From Sipunculus nudus (taxonomy: Eukaryota; Annelida; Sipuncula; Golfingiida; Sipunculidae), in the NCBI GenBank assembly GCA_026874595.1, contig CM049313.1:56811159-56875158 (forward strand): a stretch of 64,000 bases of DNA, read 5' to 3'. Under the pieces are notes generated by a model. That model was not told the DNA's origin, made no database searches, and saw only the letters and a program-made list of their open reading frames with translations. Shown piece after piece: positions 23,187-35,100 of this stretch. Numbering within the stretch: position 1 is the stretch's first letter; every line of letters begins with the position of its first letter. The position numbers were made by a program, and so were the translations under genes.

Positions 23187-26100
23187 CTGAAAAAGGAAAG
23201 TATTTCACATGTAAAATTGCGATTACCTCATTCCTTAAATAGTTCTAAAAAATTCTCAAGAATCACATTCACTTTTCCCTGGAATTTTGTCTTGGTTTTA
23301 TTTAAGAAATGTAAATTAATCAATAACATTTGTTTATCAAAATTTGAAAGCTACAAGAATGCTAAGAGTGTCTATGCACTATGGCCTTATGATAAAGATA
23401 ACCAGGTTTAAATAAAAAAACAAAGTTTAATTCATTTAGATTTTAATAATATTTAATTCATGTAAATGGAGAATTAAAACTCAATATATCTCAGGCATTT
23501 AGCTGCAATGAAAGACTGACTGCTACTTTTCACAGCTATGTTATATATTATATTTATCTTGTATTATCAAAGATTATGAGATTAAGAAATGGTGATAGTT
23601 TTATTTTTATTGCTTGATTCTGCAATGAAGCAGATTATGTGGACGATACTTACTTGGTTGTCATAGGATTCATCAAATTTGATCTGAGAGACTCTTTTGA
23701 TTTCAGACAGCTCTTCTTGTGTCAGTTTCTCATCAAATCCCTCATTCATGAAGGCATATTCTTCCTTGAACCTCCCTGTGAATTAACAAAATCTAAATAA
23801 ATAATCATACACAGGCCATGGATCAGAGCTAGTGATGTAAAAGTCTGGCCAAGAAAGAGGTGTTTTATGTTTTTTATATATACTGATATTATATCCAGTT
23901 ATAGCAAGCTAAATACTGCCACTATAAATACATTCCTGATGTAGATCCATCTGTGTCAGTGATATGCTTTTTAAGAACCCCCACCCCCCTTTGAAGTAGA
24001 CCTGTTATAAGTTTAGATCAATTAGGGGTTCAAGAAACATATCACATTGATTAATTTCTTGTTTCATGATGAGTATCAGATAAGGACTTTGCCAAAAGTC
24101 TTGGCAATATCTTGTGAAATTTTCTCCACTCGCGCTCTGCACTGGATACTTATTTAAATAATCACAAGAAGGCAGCATATAGCCAATGTCATTTCACTGG
24201 TTTACAAACAGCTGGTTTGACATAATGAATAGTTTAATGGCCCTCGTTATACATACAACATTGAGGGGAATAACTCTGATTACAAATTACACATTCAGCT
24301 ATTTTTAACAAAATTTGTTTAATTTTAACTATATCTCATCAACAATCATACAATCTTTCACTGATTGAAAATGGCAATTTACTCAACAAATCATGCTTTT
24401 TTAATATACCTCAATAATTTTATCTATTTAACAATAATGTATGCATAATGAATGACACTGATAAAAACTTAATTTGTAATGGAGGTGTAGTAATTCTGTG
24501 TGAATTCTCCACATAGTAAGTGATATCAGTAAGTGATGATCACATTTGTACCAGCCTGTCACTTCAGTGGCATGTGGAGACCACACATAAAGAACTAATA
24601 GTTTCTCATCACAAATCATACAATAAATCTGTTAGTTTTTAGGAGACTTTAGGACTTTAGGAGCAAAATTTACAGTAACTTTCTATTGTTAAATGTATTG
24701 TATATAAATGGGAAGTGGCATATATTTTTATGACCAGGGAGCCAGATATTCCCCTACCTTTCTTGTAGAATTAACTAGATATTTCTTGGCACTGCAGGTG
24801 CCATAGTATCCCCAAACAATTAATCCCCCCCTTTAAGAATAGGCCCCCCATCTTCAGCAACAATTAATATCTGACCACACCCATAGACCACACATGACAA
24901 TACTATCCAAAATCTTCTGTCAAGTTGATTTTTGGACCAATTCATGCATCCCTTATTGTGTGATTTTCACCATATATGGCAATATTCAAGGCCAAGGCCA
25001 CTCTCATAGGAAAGATCATGACCCCAATTTTAATATACATCATCCCATAACCCATATCTATGTATATGCATAATATAAAAGAAATCTGTCCATTAGTTTT
25101 TGACTTATAATGCTCACAGTACTGTCAAGTGGCAATTTTTGGGGTATTAAAAGGCACGAAAACAAGTAAAAAATAATAGGTGGCATCACCAGTTTCTGGA
25201 ACATGACAACCCTATCCATGATCTTCAATCAACTTGATTTTGGGATCAATCCATGCAAGATTTCTTGAGATATTTGAGAATTTATGTGATTTTCCCCAAA
25301 ATTGGACATATTCAAGGTCAAGGACACTCTCCTAGTAAAGGTCATGACCTCATTTTAAACAGGTGTCGTCCTCTCACCCATATCTATGCATATACCAAGT
25401 TTGGTCAAGATCTGTGAAATAATTTTTGAGTTATTGCGCCAACAAGATTTATATGCGGCGGCGGCAGGACCGGTATGAAAACAGTATCCCCCGACTTTGT
25501 CTGGGGAATAATATATATTAATGTGATTCCTTGCTTTCTGTCTTACATTTTAATTAACTCTACGTAATTCCTGAACAGAAAAGTTATGCAAGTATATGTG
25601 CCATTATTGTCAAACAGGAAAACAATGTAACCTGAAAATGTTACACACATGTGTGGAAATTTAAAGGTCTCTAGTTGCAAAACACCCTTTGCAAAACTCG
25701 ATTCACCTGACTCAAAACAAGTGTTCCAGTTGAATGTGTTTGGGTTATTTTCGCAGGCTCCCCACATTTTGTATATATGTGGATACATACAGAACCAACA
25801 ACCCGAATGTTTTAGGATTGGTGATTTCTGGCCTCTTTTTATTAAAGGTTAAAGGGATCACCTTTAGTTAATGTACATCATATATGGGAATATATAGGCC
25901 CCTTTAAGAAACAAAATGTTCTGTACTCATTACAAATCTTCCTGGTGGCTCGCCAGGTGTCCTACTTGTACAAATCAATAGCCGTCAGGTCAGACAATAG
26001 ACTCTGAATAAGACATTGTGCTCACATGTCCCTGTAATGAATACAAAATGAAGAACCAGGTCCTTATCATACTGAATGCATGAAAACCAGTCAACAGCTT

Positions 26101-29100
26101 CTACATGTCTTTTCATGTATGCCCCAGTGCCTACTACCTTTGGTTAACCAGATTCAAGTGTGGAAAGACATACAGAACATCTACATTATCTATATTAATA
26201 TTAATATCTACAATCTTTATTAATCATAACAAGGGACCTATGGGTCACGATGCTCAGCTGTTATATATGATAAAAAATATTATTTAGAAATGAGGCATAT
26301 GCTGGTTTTGTGTGGTAATAAATATAAGCTGTATTATGAGTTGTTGTTGTTTAGCTTATGTATGATTTTGATAGTACCTTTGGAGACAGGGAAGAGGATT
26401 GATTTCATTTATTTTATTAACAAATGGAGTACTATTGTCACACAGATTTTGACTTGGCCATATAACTTATAAGCAGAACATATAATATAAGAGTTTAACT
26501 ATTTATTAAAAAAATTACAAATATTGTCCCAAATATAATTTTTATTAAAAATCATAAGAGAATCATATGATTTTTTAAAATGAAATATAACTGATATGAT
26601 TATTAAAATAATATTAAAGAATATATTCATGAATGCATTCATGAATACATTTTGAAAGTATTTGCACGAGTATTCATATACTTTCATTTTTACCTGAATT
26701 CCCATTCTTTATGCAAGAAATTTTATAATGGAGTACATAATCATATTCGTATTTAAATACAATTACAAAGTATTTGCACCATGTCTGGTATTTATTCAGT
26801 TTTCACCAAACAATGATTTTGAGAATCCAGAATATACAAAATTCACACATTTAAATAATGATCATAAGTACCTGGTATTATGGCTTTTATTTATATTAAA
26901 AAATAACTGTAAAAAATTCATTTTGGACTAATTTCACATCAATGTACACACTAGACACAGTAGGAATCTAGATTAATATTATCAACTGCATCTTTGTCTA
27001 TCATTAATTTCCTTCATATAATCCCTAATGATTAGTAATGAATAATATGATTTACTTCTTTATCATTAAAAATGAACAGAAAAATGCCATAGGTGACTGC
27101 ATGGTGTTATTTATATTATTTGACATTCTACCCATCGATACAAGATTCTTATATCATCAGTAACTGCAAGTTAATTTCCTGTTATTATTAACTAACAAAT
27201 TTCTTTTCTATTTTTCTTTAATTTGTTATTAAAAACCAAGAAAAATTTATTAATTTATTGTTTATTGTTATGTTGTTGGTTAAAACTACTAGATGAGTTG
27301 GGTTGGACACCTGGATCAACTGTGGCTGGCCATAAGCTGCCTGGATTCTCGCCTCAAGCGTGCATAATTTGATGAAAGGTCAACAAGGTCAACATACAGG
27401 TGACTCAAGAGGGGCTGGAGAGAGCCAAAGACTGACAGGGTCTCATAAAAAATATTAATAAAAGCTACAATATTTGGCCAATTTCTTTCAGCTTTCTAAA
27501 TTAAAAGCTGAAATCCTTATGTGTGCATGATATGAAAATTATATCAACAGTGCTCTCAGGAAACAAACGTGCCATGATCACAGTTGGGCAAAATTTAAAG
27601 TACTAATTTTATATTTATACTAATAACTTATAAAATTTGAAAAATTCATAACTAATTTTGGGTATTCAATTGAATCTTGATTAAATAATGTTACATCCCT
27701 GACAATAAAATATCTAGCTTCAGCAATGCCCTTGTTAAGGGAGTAAATATATTTCTTGATTTTTTACAAAGTGCATTATGTTTGGGCCCATAACTTAAAA
27801 AATACACAATACTGACATCATTTCTGGCATGTGCATAGCGAATGTATAGGAAAATATGTATATTATATATGATCAAAGTCAGATCAGTGGTTTTGATATT
27901 AGGCAGTCTTAAAGAGTAACAATGAGTTTTTTATGGAAAAATGAAGTTTTTCATTGATATCTCGAAGGAATTAAGTCCTAGTGACCAAATTCTTGGCATG
28001 ATAGGGGATTTTGGAGAAATCTAACTGTATGCCAAATTTAAGGAACTTAGAGCTGTAGCTCGGGAGTTGAGCTCTAGCAAACTGCATAACACTAGCAATA
28101 TGTGACATGGTGCTTGAAAACTTGAATAAAATCTACAGTTTTTGATCAACTGGTTTCAAATTTTTGGTGTTAACAGTTGAAATGCTAACAAAAACATGCT
28201 GTGAAAATTAAATCCACAGCAGTTACAGCAAAAAAAACGTGCCATGGTCAAAATTGGACAAAATTTAAGGTACCAATTTTTTATTTTTGCTAATATTTTA
28301 AAAAATTTAAAAGATTTTGATCTAATTTTGGGTATACAATTTAATTTTGATTAATAAAAGTAATATTACTGGAAAAAAAGTGCTTAGCTTTAACAAGTTT
28401 TGTGTTAAGTGATAAAATTTCTTTCCTGATTATTTACAAAATGCATTATGTTTGGGCCCATAACTTTTTTAAATTATATAATACAGACCTAATTTCTGGC
28501 ATGTACATAGGAATTATATTGAGGATTATTTATAGGAAATATGAGGAAAAACAGATGAGTGGTTTTGATATTAGGCAGTCCTGAAGTGTGAAAATAGGTT
28601 TTTAATAAAAAATTGAGGTTTTTCCTTAATTTCTCAAAGGAATGAAGTCGCAAAGACCCAGTTTTCGGCTTGGTAGGAGATCTTGGGGACATCTAACATT
28701 ATGCTGAATTTTGGATTCCTAGGTCTTACGGTTTCAAAACATGCCACATCTACGGACGGACGGACGGACGGACGGACAGACGGACGGACGACGGACAATG
28801 GACCACGACTATAGCTCAGATGACTTATAGTCAGCTGAGCTAAAAATATGACAGAATAACTTAAAAGCTGTTTTCTTATTCTGTAAAACAAATATTTCAA
28901 TCCATAAAATTTAAGGTGGTTCAGGGTCAAGTGTCACAAGCATGCATCAACAACAGGAATAAATGTTTATTAGATATCTTAAGCAGCGTTTATGTAAATC
29001 ATTTATTATGGTCTAATACACAAAAGCACCCTTTCATGAAGCCTGACCTGTGAGTGTGTAAACTTAAGATTTTAAAGACACTTTTTAAAAGATCCCATCA

Positions 29101-32100
29101 TGGAATTTATAAATGGTAATGGCCACAATATTTGTATAACAAGTGACCCTTGGTTCATGATGCTCAGACGACTGACATGTTGACAATATATCCTTGCACA
29201 GACAACTAATTAAGATAATGTAGGTGGCATCATTGTTCATGCATATTAGCTTAAGTTCATCAAGACCCATAAGCACAACAAATCTGATGACATACTAACC
29301 GGCCTTTTAATGAGGAATCTGGCAATTTGTGTGTATTTTGCATTATTTCTAGGGTGCTCAAACATACCCCAAAACTCTGAGAATATAGTTCACTGTGACC
29401 AAATTTTAGGTTTCTGGGGAGACATTTTGAGGAACTCTCAGGATGTCAAGTAAGAAGATTCTTGGCCCAAAGGTTATGGTTTGTGCACTACTTTGGTATC
29501 AAATTTTCAATTCATAATATTCTGAGGGTTGCTTATATTTATAAGCCCCATAGCTAAAAAAATATGGGTAACAGAGACCTAAATTAAATACACGTTTCCA
29601 AGGAGATTTTCACAGACCTCCCTGGATTTTAGGTAAGAAGATTCCAGGTCCAATGTTTATGATTTGTGCCCTGCTTTGGTATCAAATTTTTAATTATGAT
29701 GGGGGTGCTTATAAGCCCAATAGCTCAGAGAATATGGGTAACAGAGACATAATTTCAGGTTTCCATGTAGACTTTTATATGTACCTCTCTGGATGTAAAG
29801 TTAGATGATTCTATGTCTAGTTGTTACGATTTGAGCCCTGTTAAAAGATGACCACATCATTTACAGTCTCAAAAATAGTAAAATATCCAATAATAATACA
29901 GGTGGCACCACCAGTCTGCAGAAACTAATGAAAAACTCCATGATCAATATCCATGCAAAGAATCATGGTGATCAATGCATTAGTTATTCAGATACTTGAG
30001 CTTTTATATCAAATTTTTCATTATTCTGGGGGGTACTTCGGAGCCCCATAGCTGGAAGAATACGAGTACCAGAAACCTAATTCCAGGTTTCCAAGGAGAC
30101 CAATCATGATCCTCCCTGCATTTCAAGACAGCAGATTCTTGGTCAGGTGGTTACGATTTGTGCCCTGTTAACAGATGACCACATCTTTTAATGTCTCAAA
30201 AAAAGAGAAAAAAATAGAAAAAATACAGGTGGCACCATCATGGTGATCAATGCATTAGTTGTTCAGATACTTGAGCCTTTTATATCAAATTTTTCATTAT
30301 TCTGGGGGGTACTACTTCAGAGCCCCATAGCTTGAAGAATATAGGTACCAGAGACCTAATTCCAGGTTTCCAAGGAGACTTTTCATGGATCTAACTGGAT
30401 GTAAAGTTAAAAGATTCCAGGTCCAGTGTTTACGATTTGTGCCCTTTAACAAATGAAGGCATCTTTTAAGGTCTCAAAATAGAGAAAAAAAATCGTAAAA
30501 AAATATAAAAAAATACAGGTGGCGCCACCAGTCTGCAGAAACTGATGAATCACTCCATGATCAATATTCATGCAAAGAATCATGGTGATCAACGCATTAG
30601 TTGTTCAGATACTTGAGCCTTTGTATCAAATTTTTCATTATTCTGGGGGGTACTTTGGAGCCCCATAGCTTAAAGAATATGGGCACCAGAGACCTAATTC
30701 CAGGTTTCCAAGGAGATTTTTCATGGACCTCTTTGGATGTAAAGTAAGAAGATTCCAGGTCCAGTGGTTACAATTTGTGCCTTGTTAACAGACAGATGGC
30801 TAGATGGCTGGACGGACGACGGACAAAGAGTGATCGCTATAGCTCAGATGACTTACAGTCAGTTGAGCTAAAAAGAACTTTAAATTGATATAAAGCAAGC
30901 ACATTCAAAGAATTAATATTCCCCGCTTTGGGCTCTTGTTGTCTTTCATGCTTGATAAGCAACCAAAATTATGGCACATTGAGAAAATCTTGAGAGCCCA
31001 TGAAAAACAGATCCAAAATGACATGTGGAGACATCTGCATGCATACACTAAAACTAAAACACACTTGAGAAATTTGACAAAAACTTGAGAATTTTGTTTT
31101 TCAGCTGGAGAGAAATATTTTTTAGATAGACCCTCCAAAACCAATCTGAACCAAGGTATGCATGAGAGCAATCACTGATCCAAATTTGAATGAAATCGGA
31201 TAAAATTTAGGAAAGTTATCAGATGGAAACGAAAAAACCTGACTGACGGACAGAGAGACAGACAAACCCAAATCAATGTCCCCTGCATATGTGGAGCGGG
31301 GGACAAAAGTGTTCCTAATAGCTTTCTGCATTAAACATTCTATCACCTACAGGGCTTCAAGTCTTTTCAAACAAAAGTAAAGTATACAAAAAATAAGTCA
31401 GGGGAAGCCTCGAACAAGTGAAACAGATATTTTTTATGTAGAGTTGCCTTTATAACATGCCCGTCTTAATTGTTTACAAAATATCCTGGCCTTAATTTTG
31501 AATTTAAATTGTTCATTTTAAAAACTATGATCATTTTGCGGGGATCACCTCTACTCTGCTAGTTTCATAATACCCTTCACCTGGTTATAAATCATTTATT
31601 TTATATTCAGAGATTTCATACATTACCTGGTAATAAATGTGAATCTTCTTTAGACACTAGTTCTTTGGTCGATGAACCACCTGGGCTGACCTTTGACCCC
31701 TGTGGTGAGTTGCGCATAACAAGATTTTGGTCATCATTGGTCCTTATTCTGGCAGGAGGAGAATTCCCTGCCAGTATGGTTTCCCCCGACAGCGTGGTGC
31801 CAAGGTTACCTGATGTGTCTCTGGTGGATTTGGTTTCTTCTTCTTTGGACACTAAGGGGCCCACATCATGCTGAGGGCTGTCAATTTTAATTTGTATATT
31901 AGCACCTGGTTGGCAATGATTTTCTACAAGTACTTGTAGTCTATGAGAGTCAGCCTCGTCTTTATAGTCCACACTGGAGGTGACTGAGTGTTCAGGAGTA
32001 TTCTCCACAATATCGGGAACATGAGGCTCTGTCGTTAACAGAGGAACACTTCCTGCGGAGCTCGCTCCGTTTGGCACTGATCCATTCTGCACAAGTCTGT

Positions 32101-35100
32101 CTGTCCTGCTGTGTCCATCTGCTGGTCTGGCAGTTGATTGGTTATTTATGTACATATTCACATTTGGGGAAGAACGGCTGTTTGCTGTCAATGAGAAAAT
32201 GAAAAGATCACTTTACAGTGTGCAAGTGTCAAAAAATTCATCAATAAGGTATTTCTGACCGGACAGAATTTAATTTTGTATTTTCAATTATAAAATTATT
32301 AACAGCAAAAAACATAATTTCTAATTTAAAGTTGTTTTTTTTTGTGGCAGTATGTTGGTATAATAAAACTATTATGATATCCAGCCTTTTCTTTTGATTT
32401 CACAGGATTTTACATTGTGAAAACATTTTCATGCCCAAGTAATCATCTCATATAAATTATTTAATTGGGAAAATCATGTTCATTTAATGTCAGACTGTAT
32501 GAGAAGTTTCACATATTCAAATTCATATTCAAAGGAGGCAAGTAAAAATTGCAGAACATGTTTGAACATCAATCCATGTTTGAATGGATTTATACTGGTA
32601 CATTATTGCATTTTTTCGTTTAAGTCAAACTCCCAAACTACCAAGCCACTTTGTGCCTGTCCCCTCTGTTGGTAATGGTGGGCTGGTGGGTCAGACTTAT
32701 AACCAAAAGGACTGAAAAGCACCAAAAAGGACCAAAAAGAACTAAAAGTATTACCTACTTCTACTTTCAAGTGGTCTTAAATAGTACATTTGATTAAATC
32801 TGGTACAAATCAGCTGTGCAAAAATGTGTCAACTCAGATTGTCAATATAACTGAATTACTATAACAGTATATAAAGTGGCCACTAGGTGTCAGCAGTGCA
32901 TACAGGCACTAGATGATGCCAGTGACAGATTATAATGGTGGTGACAGTTGGCAGATTATTTTGACAATTACGTAAATATCTGTACCAAATTTGACAAAAT
33001 ACTTAATTTAAGACCATGAATAAGTAGAAATAGGTGAGAATATTGCAACATTTTTTGGTCCTTTTCGGTGCTTTTTAGTCCTTTTCATTTATCAGTCTGA
33101 CTGCTGGGCTGGTCATCTTTTATAACTGTCGATCATTTGGTTGGTGCAATCTGACTGAATAATTGATTCTGCCAGGCCAAAATCTACTAGTATTACAAAG
33201 TTCTGCACATGACTGATGAGGAAAATCTGCCTATATGAATATTGTGCCAGCAAACCTTATGAAATTATGTGTTTATAAATCACTTCTTATGTAAGTTTTC
33301 TATATATGCATGCAAGCTATAGAATCATTACATGAATTAACAAACATGTGCACCTATATTTAAGATCAGGCTGATGTACAGGTCTTTACATAGTCTGATA
33401 TTTATTTCTCCAAAATAACTGATTATTTCCTAATATTGGTTCTTAGAAGTCAACAAATTTTTACTGATGAATAATCATGAAATTACAACTGATTCTCAAC
33501 ACTAGTTGCTGTTTCTATGATGGTAAGATTTAAGTTAACACAAGGATTGTCTCTTTAACACATGAATATTTAATTATACCTAGATTAAGTGCTGCAGCAG
33601 GTTCCCTGTAGTTTGGCTGTTCAAGTTCTCTAATTCTGTCCTTTAACACTTCAACTTCTCTCTGACAAAAACAAAACAATAAATGTTTTACATATTTATA
33701 AAATAAGTGAATAATAATCAAAAATGGCCGACATTAAAATAACAATCCATGTATCTAAAAAGGAATACCAAATGTTTTCAGTATGAAGCACACTTTGTAA
33801 CATGATATTAAATCCATTTATGGATTCAAAAGTGTTCCTTAAACAAGGACCCATGGGTCACGGGGCACAGCTGATCGTGATTGGACTATAAATGTTTCTC
33901 CACTGTGATACTATATCGAGTCAATAAAGCTTATGAATATCATGGACATGTTGGGCTATTATAAAGGAATGTAATCTAATATGTGAGTAAATGATAAATG
34001 AAATTACCTGACTGATGGATTAATAGAGTCAAATATAGTGGTTTATTTTTTATTTATTTAGGAGGGGTTGAAAATTGTGATATATTTGAGCAAATATGAA
34101 TGCAATGACAGCAGTAATAAGCAGTAGTAGAATGATGATAAGGCTATTTGTTGAAGGATCTAAAGTGTATGGTAGCCTGCAAGCTTTCAATTTGACAGAT
34201 ATGATGTTATGATTAACTATGCTGATGAAGTGATTTATGAATTTGTGACTGTATGACACAATATCTCTTTAGTCTTCACAAGGTTCATTATTGTGATACC
34301 CACTATGTCTACACAATATTGACATAACTTCTGGCATGTACAGAGGTACCTATGGACGAATAGTTATACAAAATATTAAAGTATGAATATATCTGATTCA
34401 TCTTGTTCTTGCTTACTGAGGCTGACTTTGGGATTGGGTTCGGAGAAGAGAAAAGTGAGGGCAGCACGAAGGTGGATGTAGAAATATTCTATTGTAATGT
34501 TTTTCATTTATATAAGAATATGAAAAGCTAAGAGGAAAGGGGCCCTCCTACTTGATTATAGTAAAGTTCTAAATATATGATTGCAAACTAATACTCTGAC
34601 AAGACTGTCATGAAGAAAAACAGTAAAAGTTTTGAGATACTGTGATGCATATGAAAATTTACAGATGGACAGGCAAGTGGACAGAATGGACTAATACCTT
34701 TATTTCACTTTCAAGGGAATAATGCATTTAAGTTTATATATAATCCTATTTTTTTTAAGCATATCCACTTTTTCCATTAAGAAGTTTTTATCTGAATCAT
34801 TTTTTTATTTACAGGTTTTATAAATTTTTAATAAAAAAAACTGAAAATATATGTTAAAATATTAGAATTGTTGCAAAAGTTGCAATCATTATATATACAG
34901 AGTGAAAAACTGAAACTATAAGTTAAAATATTAGAATTGTTGCAAAAGTTGCAATCATCATATATCCAGAGTGTATCTAATATTGGGTCATATTATGCAT
35001 ACACATATATTTTATTATTTTTAAATCATAAATGTTTAAACTGAATTTAAAAGAAAATAATGCCACAACATGGCATCTACAAGAATATTCCTTGAAAAAG

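Larger units (their letters stand above)
26229..28847 (+). mobile_element. Hairpin-ended (pearl/Helentron-like) element, copy B, complete
   Basis: 5' end AACAAGGGACCTATGGGTCA, followed by GATGCTCAGCTG. Interior has core units with the marker AGGCAGTC at 27901 and 28573 (672 bases apart). Near the 3' end is (GGAC)n at 28753-28794, then ACGACGGACAATGGACCACG and a hairpin at 28812-28842. GCTCAGCTG at the 5' end is the inverted complement of CAGCTGAGC in the hairpin, giving subterminal inverted repeats. Tandem core, tetranucleotide tract and 3' hairpin are the hallmarks described for bivalve pearl elements and other Helentron-derived non-autonomous elements; the assignment is by architecture only. 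Confidence 0.7.
23776..31626. other. 7.85-kb intron of the voltage-sensor gene, largely repeats
   Basis: It contains a family repeat at 24,770-25,510, the partner of the 15.3-kb repeat at 25,545-25,910, hairpin-ended elements at 26,229-28,847 and 29,139-30,875, and a GGGGACA-ended repeat at 30,915-31,315. No extra exon is visible. Confidence 0.6.

Noticed and set aside
31665-31874. 69-codon plus-strand frame
   Set aside because: It is the antisense shadow of the tail exon of the voltage-sensor gene.
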